From assembly GCA_000497835.1 (NCBI GenBank), contig KI547172.1, positions 216,215 through 280,214 on the forward strand: 64,000 nt of DNA. Reading direction: 5' to 3'. This document shows, in pieces, positions 7,711-15,417 of the stretch (its first letter is position 1; each line of letters opens with the position of its first letter). Made by a program: the position numbers and the translations under genes. The notes beneath the pieces were generated by a model that was not told the origin of the DNA, did no database searches, and saw only the letters and a program-made list of their open reading frames with translations. The stretch comes from a gamma proteobacterium L18. GTDB lineage: Bacteria; Pseudomonadota; Gammaproteobacteria; Pseudomonadales; Pseudomonadaceae.

Positions 7711-8931
7711 ATGAAGACCCAGAGGCCTACCGAACTGATCGGCACATTTACCCTGGCGTTCCACGAGCGACACCCTTGCCTGGCGGCCTTGGCATTGTCG
7801 CTTGCAGCGGCCGTGGCGCTAGGTATCACGCGCTTTTCGTACGGCCTGCTGTTGCCACCCATGCGGATTGATTTGAACTGGAGCTACATGCTTGCCGGAT
7901 CCCTCAATACCAGCAACGCAGTGGGCTACATGGTCGGCGCACTTGCGGCTCCGGCGGCAATGCGCTGGCTGGGCGTGGCGCGCCAGCTGACCTGCAGCAC
8001 GGTGCTCGCAGGACTGTTCATGCTGCTGTCCGCGACGACGGTTAACGCCGAAACACTACTGGCGCTCCGGGTCTGTTCAGGGGTGGTCAGCTCCTTCACC
8101 TTTATCGCCGGCGGGGTACTGGCGTCGCGACTGAGCTCCCTGAACCCTTCGAGGGCTGGCTTGCTGCTGGGCATTTACTACAGCGGTACCGGCTTGGGCA
8201 TAGCACTGTCAGCCCTGCTGATCCCGCTCCTGGTAAGCGCCGCGCAGCAAAGCGGCCATACCCATGGCTGGCAATGGGCATGGTACGGGCTTGGGGCACT
8301 GTGTTTCGTTGCGGCGGCCGCGATGCACACCATCGGAAACGCCATCAGCCGGGACAACGTGGCGCAGGCCCAGCGCCAACGCTACGCCCTGGGCCAGTTT
8401 ACCTGGGCTTTGTCGAGCTACTTCCTGTTCGGCGTCGGTTGCATTGGCTACATGACGTTCGTGGTCGCGCTATTGAAAGAGCAGGAGATGGCAGGCTGGC
8501 TGATCACCTCGTTCTACTGCGTGCTTGGGATTGCTGTGATGGCCTCCTCCAGGGTCTGGGCCCGACTACTTGAGCGCTACAAGGGTGGTCAGGCAATGGC
8601 GGTGCTCAACGCGATTCTGGCGGCGGGGACCATTCTGCCAGTACTGACCGCCTCGGTGCCGCTGGCGTTCGTCTCCGGCGTGATTTTCGGCGGGGTTTTC
8701 ATGTCGGTCGTGGCGTCCACTACCGCGTTGGTCCGCCACAATCTGGGAGCCCAGTATTGGTCTGCGGCCATCAGCGCTTTCACGGTGGTCTTCGCCTTGG
8801 GGCAAATCGCCGGCCCCTTGCTTGTCGGCTGGCTGGCCGATGGCCCGGGAGGGCTGACGCGCGGCCTGGCGCTCTCGGCTGGCGCTCTTGCCTTAGGGGC
8901 ACTGGCTGCCTGCCGGCAAAAGCATCTCTGA
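7711..8931 (+). CDS. YbfB/YjiJ-family MFS transporter
   Basis: The 406-aa protein has about twelve hydrophobic segments. Its N-terminal motif GITRFSYGLLLPPMRIDL is characteristic of the YbfB/YjiJ branch of the major facilitator superfamily (Pfam MFS_4). The reading frame is open upstream into the preceding gene, but ATG 7711, preceded by TTAGGAG, is the natural start and gives the usual length. It follows the fusion enzyme by 22 bases, so it is co-transcribed. It probably imports the operon's substrate or exports its product; the sequence does not show which. Confidence 0.85.
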   Translation: MKTQRPTELIGTFTLAFHERHPCLAALALSLAAAVALGITRFSYGLLLPPMRIDLNWSYMLAGSLNTSNAVGYMVGALAAPAAMRWLGVARQLTCSTVLAGLFMLLSATTVNAETLLALRVCSGVVSSFTFIAGGVLASRLSSLNPSRAGLLLGIYYSGTGLGIALSALLIPLLVSAAQQSGHTHGWQWAWYGLGALCFVAAAAMHTIGNAISRDNVAQAQRQRYALGQFTWALSSYFLFGVGCIGYMTFVVALLKEQEMAGWLITSFYCVLGIAVMASSRVWARLLERYKGGQAMAVLNAILAAGTILPVLTASVPLAFVSGVIFGGVFMSVVASTTALVRHNLGAQYWSAAISAFTVVFALGQIAGPLLVGWLADGPGGLTRGLALSAGALALGALAACRQKHL

Positions 8932-8971
8932 GCGGCAGGACTGCCGCCCATCATCACGAAGGAGGAATGTC

Positions 8972-9376
8972 ATGAGCCATTACACTGGCGGCTGCCTATG
9001 CGGTGCCGTGCGCTACACGATAACCGGCGAGCCAAGATCGGTGTCGTTGTGCCACTGCACCCATTGCCAGAAGTTGAGCGGCAGCACTTTCACCCTGAAC
9101 CTCGTCATCCGCGAGCAGGACTACACCCAGGAAGGCACGACACAGTTGTTCGAGGACAAGGGTGATAGCGGCAATCCAGTGTTGCGTCACTTCTGCGTCA
9201 CCTGCGGTGCTCATGTGTTGGCACGGATCGCGTCGGCGCCCGGAAAGGTCGTACTCAAGGGCGGCACTCTCGATAACCCGGGCCACTTCGTCCCTGCTGC
9301 GGAAATCTATGCGAGCCGTGCCCCAGCGTGGCTCCCGCCCGTAGCGGGGACACAACGTTTCCCAGACGGCATCTGA
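8972..9376 (+). CDS. GFA-family zinc protein
   Basis: The 134-aa protein has the cysteine pattern of the glutathione-dependent formaldehyde-activating (GFA) fold: GGCLCGAVRY near the N terminus, CHCTHCQ around residue 30, and FCVTCGAHV around residue 72. These bind structural and catalytic zinc. Despite the name, most family members have unknown substrates, and a formaldehyde role should not be assumed. AAGGAGG sits ahead of the ATG. It lies 40 bases after the MFS gene, in the same direction, and probably belongs to the same transcript. Confidence 0.85.
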   Translation: MSHYTGGCLCGAVRYTITGEPRSVSLCHCTHCQKLSGSTFTLNLVIREQDYTQEGTTQLFEDKGDSGNPVLRHFCVTCGAHVLARIASAPGKVVLKGGTLDNPGHFVPAAEIYASRAPAWLPPVAGTQRFPDGI

Positions 9377-9435
9377 ATTCAGAATAAAAGACTCAAAACC
9401 GTAAACGCCAACGATCACTCGAAAGGAGATACTCC

Positions 9436-9840
9436 ATGGACCAGGTAAAACTAAAGGAAGAACAGTTGAACGCGTTAACCGCTGGTGTAGGGACGACCTA
9501 TGTCCAAGGCGGCATCAAACGGACCGTACTGCAGAAAACGCAGTTTCCGCAGGGCTACACCATCAACTTCAACCTCATCGAGGTTCCAGCCGGGAGCAGC
9601 GCAGCCCCGCACATCCACCCAGGGCTTGAACTCACCTATGTGCTGGATGGCGAATTTGACCTGGTTACCGAAGGCAAGCCGGACAAACGCTTCACCGCTG
9701 GGATGTCGTACATGGTCGAAGATCAGGATGTGCACTTTGCACGGGTACTGAGCGCCAACCCGATGAAGTTGTTGTGCGTATTCGTCAATAAGGAGAACGA
9801 ACCCGTGGCCAAAGTCGTAGGCTCGCCCGAGGCACGCTGA
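9436..9840 (+). CDS. cupin-domain protein
   Basis: The 134-aa single-domain cupin contains PHIHPGLELTYVLDGEFDL (motif 1 with two His and one Glu) and a second motif ending in DVHFARVL. It has a complete set of residues for binding one metal. Small cupins of this kind act as isomerases, dioxygenases or ligand sensors, and the sequence alone does not choose among them. GAAAGGAG precedes the ATG. It sits between the GFA and MaiA-like genes with 59- and 83-base gaps, apparently in the operon. Confidence 0.8.
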   Translation: MDQVKLKEEQLNALTAGVGTTYVQGGIKRTVLQKTQFPQGYTINFNLIEVPAGSSAAPHIHPGLELTYVLDGEFDLVTEGKPDKRFTAGMSYMVEDQDVHFARVLSANPMKLLCVFVNKENEPVAKVVGSPEAR

Positions 9841-9923
9841 GTCAGCCTGCGCACCCTCGCCAGCAATGGCGGGGGTCGTCTTCGCTCGGCGGCAAGCAGT
9901 CACGACAGCTACAGGGAGTCCCC

Positions 9924-10697
9924 ATGATACTGCACGATTACCATCGTTCTTCTGCAGCGTTCAGGGTTCGCATTGCGCTGAACCTGAAGAATGTTGCCTA
10001 TACCGCCCTCGCCTGGGACCTAGACCAGCACGCGCAACGCACTGCTTCATACCTAGAGTTCAACCCGCAAGGCCTGATACCTGCCCTGGAGGATGGAGCC
10101 CCACCTTTGTTCCAGTCCGGTGCAATCATCGAATACCTCGATGAGAAGTACAATGCAGCGTCCTTGCTGCCCGACGATGCGCTTGGGCGGGCCAGGGTGC
10201 GAGGGATTTTCCAACAACTGATCTGTGATATCCACCCACTGACCACCCGCCGGGTCGCAAAGTATCTGGACGAGCAATTTGCCGCCACCGCACACGAAGT
10301 CATACAGTGGCGACGAGCCTGGGTGCTCGAAGGGCTGCAAGTACTGGAAAAATTACTGGCTGTCAGCCCCCACACGGGGCGCTTTTGCCACGGCGACACG
10401 CCAACCCTCGCCGACGTCGGCCTGGTGCCCCAAGTCGTATCTGCACAGACTCTGCAAATAGACCTCAAAGCAATGCCAACGATCTCCAGGATCCACGCCA
10501 ACTGCATGCAGGTCGCAGCCTTTCGCCACGCCCATCCAGATAACTGTTCGTCATCACCGCACCTGGCCCCCCAGGCAGAGTCGACTCAGCAACCATGGGA
10601 GCCGCAGTTACTCCACAGTCACGGACTTAGCCAAGTTACGCGGCTGATCCACATCCGTCCCCTTCAGCACCGCCACGTAATACGACAGCAACTGTAA
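9924..10697 (+). CDS. maleylacetoacetate isomerase-like zeta-class GST, C-terminally extended
   Basis: The N-terminal thioredoxin-like domain has the zeta-GST/MaiA signature SSAAFRVRIALNLK and NPQGLIPALEDG, followed by an all-helical C-terminal domain with GDTPTLADVGLVPQV. MaiA isomerises maleylacetoacetate with glutathione, but here no tyrosine-pathway partners are present, so the substrate is open. Recognisable homology ends near FRHAHPDN (about residue 210, the usual length). The frame then runs on for about 47 more residues, the last 30 read antisense through the glmS 3' end. The native stop seems to be lost, probably when the island joined glmS. The extension is unlikely to be functional. 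Confidence 0.75.
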   Translation: MILHDYHRSSAAFRVRIALNLKNVAYTALAWDLDQHAQRTASYLEFNPQGLIPALEDGAPPLFQSGAIIEYLDEKYNAASLLPDDALGRARVRGIFQQLICDIHPLTTRRVAKYLDEQFAATAHEVIQWRRAWVLEGLQVLEKLLAVSPHTGRFCHGDTPTLADVGLVPQVVSAQTLQIDLKAMPTISRIHANCMQVAAFRHAHPDNCSSSPHLAPQAESTQQPWEPQLLHSHGLSQVTRLIHIRPLQHRHVIRQQL

Positions 10698-12443
10698 CGG
10701 AATCGTGTAGAGAATCGGCGCCAGCGCATCAACGATGTGCGGCATGGCAATCACATGCGTACCCGGTCCATCACGGAACTCCGCCTGCGCATCGGCAAAC
10801 ACGATCAGCTCACCACCCCGGGCACGCACTTCCTGCAGGTTCGACTTCAGCTTTTCCAGCAGTTCGTTGTTCGGCGCGACGGTGACGATCGGCATGTCCT
10901 TGTCCACCAGCGCCAGTGGGCCGTGCTTCAGCTCACCGGCGGGGTAGGCCTCGGCGTGGATGTAGGAGATTTCCTTGAGCTTCAAGGCCCCTTCCATCGC
11001 GACCGGGAACTGCGCACCACGGCCCAGGAACAGGGTGTGGTGCTTCTCGGCGAACAGTTGAGCTACCTTTTCCACAGTGCCATCCATCGCCAGGGCTTCG
11101 CCCAGGCGGGTTGGCAGGCGGCGAAGTTCTTCGACCAGTTCGGCTTCGACGCCGGCTTCCAGGGTGCCGCGCACTTGGCCCAGGGACAGGGTCAGCAGCA
11201 TCAGGGCAACCAGTTGGGTGGTGAACGCCTTGGTCGAGGCCACGCCGATTTCCGGGCCGGCCTGGGTCAGCAGGGTCAGATCCGACTCACGCACCAGCGA
11301 GCTGATGCCTACGTTGCAGATCGCCAGGCTGCCGAGGAAGCCCAGCTCCTTGGCGTTGCGCAGGGCGGCCAGGGTGTCGGCGGTTTCGCCTGACTGGGAG
11401 ATCGACACGAACAGGGTATCCGGCTGTACCACGACGCGGCGGTAGCGGAATTCGCTGGCCACTTCTACCTGGCAAGGGATGCCGGCCAGGCCTTCGAGCC
11501 AGTAACGGGCAACCATGCCGGCGTGGTAACTGGTACCGCAGGCGACGATCTGCACGTTGCGCACTTTGGCGAACAGTTCGGCGGCCTGTGGGCCGAAGGC
11601 CTGCACCAGGACCTGCTCCTGACCCAGACGGCCTTCCAGGGTGCGCTGCACCACTTTTGGCTGCTCGTGGATTTCCTTGAGCATGAAGTGGCGGAACTCG
11701 CCCTTGTCAGCGGCTTCGGCGCCTTCGTGGTATTGCACGGTTTCACGCTGCACCAGTTGGCCGGCGTTGTCCCAGATACGCACGGCTTCGCGCGTGATCT
11801 CGGCGATGTCGCCCTCCTCCAGGTACATGAAGCGGTCGGTCACCTGGCGCAGTGCCAGTTGGTCGGAGGCCAGGAAGTTTTCCCCCAGACCCAGGCCAAT
11901 CACCAGCGGGCTGCCGCTGCGGGCGGCTACCAGGCGGTCGGGCTGCTTGAGGCTGATCGCGGCCAGGCCGTAAGCGCCATGCAGTTCCTTGACGGTGGCC
12001 TTGAGGGCGTCGGTCAGGTCGGGAATGGTCTTCAGGGTGTGGTGCAGCAGGTGAGCGATGACTTCGGTGTCGGTGTCGGAGCTGAAGGCGTAGCCCAGGC
12101 CCTTCAGGCGCTCGCGCAGCACTTCGTGGTTTTCAATGATGCCGTTGTGCACCACTGCCACGTCATCGGACGAGAAATGCGGGTGTGCATTTGGCTCGGT
12201 CGGCGCACCGTGGGTGGCCCAGCGGGTGTGGGCGATGCCCAATTGGCCGGCCAGCGTGTCGGCAGCCAGGGCCGCTTCCAGCTCGCTGACTTTGCCCACG
12301 CGGCGGCGGCGCTGCAGCGAACCGGTGTTGGTGTACAGCGCCACGCCGGCACTGTCGTAGCCACGGTACTCAAGGCGCTTCAGGCCTTCGAGCAGGATAG
12401 CGGTGATATTACGCTCGGCGATGGCGCCAACGATTCCACACAT
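10608..12443 (-). CDS. glmS: glutamine-fructose-6-phosphate aminotransferase (isomerising)
   Basis: GlmS makes glucosamine-6-phosphate from fructose-6-phosphate and glutamine, the first step to UDP-GlcNAc for peptidoglycan and LPS. The 611-aa protein starts MCGIVGAI, so after Met removal Cys is the N-terminal nucleophile of the glutaminase. Two SIS domains follow (ISQSGETADTLAALR and GRGAQFPVAMEGALKLKE), and it ends in the conserved LAKSVTVE. It follows glmR by 11 bases. Its 3' end is the target recognised by Tn7-type elements, and here an accessory island begins immediately downstream with no terminator between. Confidence 0.97.
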   Translation of the reverse strand: MCGIVGAIAERNITAILLEGLKRLEYRGYDSAGVALYTNTGSLQRRRRVGKVSELEAALAADTLAGQLGIAHTRWATHGAPTEPNAHPHFSSDDVAVVHNGIIENHEVLRERLKGLGYAFSSDTDTEVIAHLLHHTLKTIPDLTDALKATVKELHGAYGLAAISLKQPDRLVAARSGSPLVIGLGLGENFLASDQLALRQVTDRFMYLEEGDIAEITREAVRIWDNAGQLVQRETVQYHEGAEAADKGEFRHFMLKEIHEQPKVVQRTLEGRLGQEQVLVQAFGPQAAELFAKVRNVQIVACGTSYHAGMVARYWLEGLAGIPCQVEVASEFRYRRVVVQPDTLFVSISQSGETADTLAALRNAKELGFLGSLAICNVGISSLVRESDLTLLTQAGPEIGVASTKAFTTQLVALMLLTLSLGQVRGTLEAGVEAELVEELRRLPTRLGEALAMDGTVEKVAQLFAEKHHTLFLGRGAQFPVAMEGALKLKEISYIHAEAYPAGELKHGPLALVDKDMPIVTVAPNNELLEKLKSNLQEVRARGGELIVFADAQAEFRDGPGTHVIAMPHIVDALAPILYTIPLQLLSYYVAVLKGTDVDQPRNLAKSVTVE

Positions 12444-12454
12444 GGGTTGTTCTC

Positions 12455-13222
12455 CTAGCTTGCGGCGGCGCAGATGAGGTTGATACCGCGGGCCTGAATC
12501 TGGTCGCGTGCCTCCTGAGGCAGGCGATCATCGGTAATAAGGGTGTGGACACTGCTCCAGGGCAGTTCCAGATTGGGGATTTTGCGACCGACCTTGTCCG
12601 ACTCGACCATCACGATCACTTCGCGGGCAACCTCGGCCATCACCCGGCTCAGGCCGAGCAGTTCATTGAAGGTGGTGGTGCCACGCGTCAGGTCAATGCC
12701 ATCGGCACCGATGAACAGTTGGTCGAAGTCGTAGGAACGCAGCACCTGTTCGGCGACCTGCCCCTGGAAGGATTCGGAATGCGGGTCCCAGGTGCCACCG
12801 GTCATCAACAGCACGGGCTCATGTTCCAGTTCACTAAGGGCGTTAGCCACGTGCAGCGAGTTGGTCATGACCACCAACCCGGGTTGATGGCCCAGTTCAG
12901 GAATCATGGCGGCAGTGGTGCTGCCGCTGTCGATGATGATGCGGGCGTGCTCACGAATCTTGTCCACAGCGGCACGCGCAATGGCCTGCTTGTGGATAGA
13001 AACACTTTGCGCCTGCTCGGCGATCAGTTCCTGAGGCACCGGGATTGCCCCGCCGTAGCGACGCAGCAGCAGCCCATTGCTCTCCAGGGCAGCCAGATCC
13101 TTGCGAATGGTGACTTCGGAAGTTTCGAAGCGACGTGCCAGCGCGTCGACGCTCACCTCGCCCTGTTCAGTGAGCAGGGCAAGAATGTTATGACGGCGCT
13201 GGGGCGTGTTGCGTTTCGACAT
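12455..13222 (-). CDS. glmR: DeoR-family regulator of glmS
   Basis: The 255-aa protein has an N-terminal DeoR helix-turn-helix (VDALARRFETSEVTIRKDLA) and a C-terminal sugar-phosphate sensor domain with the ISOCOT-type motif IIIDSGSTTAAMIPEL. In Pseudomonas this gene, directly ahead of glmS, has been named glmR and linked to glucosamine-6-phosphate control and cell-wall stress; I rely on memory for that. It shares a transcript with glmS. A perfect palindrome just upstream of its ATG is a candidate autoregulatory site. Confidence 0.9.
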   Translation of the reverse strand: MSKRNTPQRRHNILALLTEQGEVSVDALARRFETSEVTIRKDLAALESNGLLLRRYGGAIPVPQELIAEQAQSVSIHKQAIARAAVDKIREHARIIIDSGSTTAAMIPELGHQPGLVVMTNSLHVANALSELEHEPVLLMTGGTWDPHSESFQGQVAEQVLRSYDFDQLFIGADGIDLTRGTTTFNELLGLSRVMAEVAREVIVMVESDKVGRKIPNLELPWSSVHTLITDDRLPQEARDQIQARGINLICAAAS

Positions 13223-13235
13223 GGCGGCTTTTAAG

Positions 13236-13248
13236 TTTCGATTCGAAA
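13236..13248. promoter_or_regulatory. perfect palindrome, candidate GlmR operator
   Basis: TTTCGA-T-TCGAAA lies 13 bases upstream of the glmR start codon. DeoR-family repressors often recognise repeated TTTCG/CGAAA elements, and another TTTCG occurs within the first codons of glmR. The position, between promoter and start, suits repression of glmR-glmS. Confidence 0.45.
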
Positions 13249-13352
13249 GATAACGGAAGCAATCAAAACCTATTGGCGGGTTTTCGTCAAGTGAACTGTG
13301 ATTCAGGTGACGGCAGGCGTTTTCATCAAGTTATCCACAACGCAGAAACCAC

Positions 13353-13440
13353 TGTGGGACCGAGCGAAGCTCGGGAAGCTGGCACCGCGTATTAGCTGAA
13401 GTACGCGGTGTGCTTTTCCCGAGCTTCGCCCGGTCCCACA
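13353..13440. repeat. REP doublet (palindromic)
   Basis: The arms 13353-13377 and 13416-13440 are near-perfect reverse complements beginning and ending TGTGGGACC.../...GGTCCCACA. The centre holds a second inverted repeat, ACCGCGT...ACGCGGT. This is the layout of a REP doublet (REPIN), a non-autonomous mobile repeat common in Pseudomonas. It lies between glmR and glmU, and perfect DnaA boxes flank it at 13331 and 13458. Confidence 0.75.
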
Positions 13441-13467
13441 GGGGGAGAAATCAGCGATGTGGATAAC

Positions 13468-14835
13468 TCAGGGTTTCTTGATTTTCTCGGGGCGCTTCCA
13501 GCCGTCGATGTTGCGCTGGCGGGCGCGGCCTACGGCCAGTTGGCCTGCGGGTACTTCCTGAGTAATGGTGGAACCCGCCGCAGTAGTAGCCCCGGACTGG
13601 ATATCCACAGGCGCCACCAACGAGTTATTGGAACCGATGAACACATCCTCACCCATCACCGTGCGCCATTTGTTCGCGCCGTCGTAGTTGCAGGTGATGG
13701 TGCCGGCACCGATGTTGGTGCGTGCACCAATGTCGGCGTCGCCCAGGTAGGTCAGGTGACCCGCCTTGGCGCCTTCGTGCATGTGGGTATTTTTCAGTTC
13801 CACGAAGTTACCCACATGGGCGCGAGCGTCCATGACGGTGCCCGGGCGCAGGCGGGCGAAGGGGCCAGCGTCGCTACCCTCCCCCATCACCGCGCCATCC
13901 AGGTGGGTGTTGGCCTTGAGGACGGCGCCTTTGCGCAGGGTGCTGTCCTTGATGTAGCAGTTTGGGCCGATCACCACGTCGTCCTCGATCACTACTTTGC
14001 CTTCAAGGATGACGTTGACGTCGATCAGCACATCCCGGCCGACGGTGACTTCGCCGCGCACGTCGAAACGTGCCGGATCGCGCAGGGTCACGCCCTGGGC
14101 CATCAGGCGGCGGCCTTCGCGCAGCTGGTAGTGGCGCTCCAGTTCGGACAGCTGACGGCGGTCGTTGGCGCCCTGCACTTCCATGGCGTCATGGGGTTGC
14201 TCCGTGGCCACCATCAGGCCGTCGCCGACGGCCATGGCAATCACGTCGGTGAGGTAGTACTCGCCCTGGGCGTTGTTGTTGGACAGGCGGCCCAGCCACT
14301 CGGCCAGGCGCTTGCCGGGCACCGCGAGGATGCCGGTGTTGCCTTCCTTGATGGCGCGCTGGGCGTCGCTGGCGTCTTTATGTTCGACGATGGCGCTGAC
14401 CTGCCCCGCTGCGTCACGCACGATACGGCCGTAGCCGGTCGGGTCGGCCAGGTTGACCGTCAGCAGGCCGAGTTGATCGGGCGTGACCAAGGCCAGCAGG
14501 CGCTGCAGTGTTTCCACTTCAATCAACGGCACGTCACCGTACAGGATCAGCACGGTGTCGGCGGTCAGTGCAGGCACGGCCTGGGCCACAGCGTGGCCAG
14601 TGCCCAGTTGCTTGTCCTGCAGTACAAAATTCAGGTCCGCGGCGGCCAGGCGTTCGCGCACCAGTTCCGCGCCGTGGCCGATGACCACGTGGATGCCTTG
14701 GGGCGATAGTTGCCGGGCGCTGTGGATAACATGGCCGAGCATGGAGTTGCCCGCCACCGGGTGCAGCACCTTGGGGATGGCCGAGCGCATGCGGGTGCCT
14801 TGGCCAGCGGCAAGAATGACGATATCGAGAGACAT
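13468..14835 (-). CDS. glmU: bifunctional UDP-GlcNAc pyrophosphorylase / glucosamine-1-phosphate N-acetyltransferase
   Basis: GlmU acetylates glucosamine-1-phosphate and couples it to UTP, giving UDP-GlcNAc. The N-terminal uridylyltransferase half begins with LAAGQGTRMRSAIPKVLH. The C-terminal half (from about residue 250) is a left-handed beta-helix of hexapeptide repeats with acetyltransferase motifs such as NFVELKNTHMHEG. The frame is open 57 bases further upstream, but MSLDIVILAAGQ at 14835 is the family start and gives 455 aa. Together with glmS nearby it supplies the cell-wall amino-sugar pathway. Confidence 0.96.
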   Translation of the reverse strand: MSLDIVILAAGQGTRMRSAIPKVLHPVAGNSMLGHVIHSARQLSPQGIHVVIGHGAELVRERLAAADLNFVLQDKQLGTGHAVAQAVPALTADTVLILYGDVPLIEVETLQRLLALVTPDQLGLLTVNLADPTGYGRIVRDAAGQVSAIVEHKDASDAQRAIKEGNTGILAVPGKRLAEWLGRLSNNNAQGEYYLTDVIAMAVGDGLMVATEQPHDAMEVQGANDRRQLSELERHYQLREGRRLMAQGVTLRDPARFDVRGEVTVGRDVLIDVNVILEGKVVIEDDVVIGPNCYIKDSTLRKGAVLKANTHLDGAVMGEGSDAGPFARLRPGTVMDARAHVGNFVELKNTHMHEGAKAGHLTYLGDADIGARTNIGAGTITCNYDGANKWRTVMGEDVFIGSNNSLVAPVDIQSGATTAAGSTITQEVPAGQLAVGRARQRNIDGWKRPEKIKKP

Positions 14836-14874
14836 TGAGTGGCTACCAATCCGGGCTGGTCGGCGAATGCGACC

Positions 14875-14922
14875 AGAAGATAAAAAGCACAAAAAGAAAA
14901 AGGGTAGCCGAGGCTACCCTTT
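14875..14922 (-). terminator. rho-independent terminator of the atp operon
   Basis: On the minus strand GGGTAGCC-TC-GGCTACCC is followed by TTTTTCTTTTT. It lies directly after the atpC stop and before glmU, so it ends the ATP synthase transcript and separates it from glmU. Confidence 0.85.
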
Positions 14923-14947
14923 TACTCAATCGCACAGAGGTTACGGC

Positions 14948-15373
14948 TTACTTGCCGAACTTCTTGCGAATCTGCTGAACGGTGCGCAGCTGAGCTGCGG
15001 CCTCGGCCAGACGTGCGGCAGCAGCGCCGTAGTCGAAGTCCGCGCCTTGCTCGTTCAGGGCCTTCTCAGCAGCCTTTACGGCTTCCTGAGCGGAGGCTTC
15101 GTCCAGGTCGGCAGCGCGCTGCACGGTGTCGGCCAGGACCTTCACCATGTTCGGCTGAACCTCGAGGAAACCGCCGGAGATGTAATACACCTCCTCTTCC
15201 CCACCCTGCTTGATCAAGCGGATCGGACCTGGCTTCAGATTGGTGAGCAACGGTGCGTGGCCCAGGGTTACGCCCAGGTCACCCAGTTCACCGTGTGCAA
15301 TCACCATCTCGACCAGACCGGAGAAGATTTCCCCTTCCGCGCTGACGATATCGCAATGGACTGTCATAGCCAT
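14948..15373 (-). CDS. atpC: ATP synthase F1 epsilon subunit
   Basis: The 141-aa protein has the beta-sandwich N-terminal half (VHCDIVSAEGEIFSG, GELGDLGVTLGHAPLL) and a C-terminal helical hairpin rich in Ala and Glu. Epsilon joins gamma to the c-ring and restrains ATP hydrolysis. It is the last gene of the atp operon, 44 bases after atpD and just ahead of the terminator. Confidence 0.96.
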   Translation of the reverse strand: MAMTVHCDIVSAEGEIFSGLVEMVIAHGELGDLGVTLGHAPLLTNLKPGPIRLIKQGGEEEVYYISGGFLEVQPNMVKVLADTVQRAADLDEASAQEAVKAAEKALNEQGADFDYGAAAARLAEAAAQLRTVQQIRKKFGK

Positions 15374-15417
15374 CTGCTTGCCTCAACCTGATTAGCGCCC
15401 GTTGCCGGGCGCCGGGA

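Noticed and set aside
10560..10607. Tn7 right-end sequence after glmS
   Set aside because: No TGTGGGCGGACAA-like end is present at the expected position.
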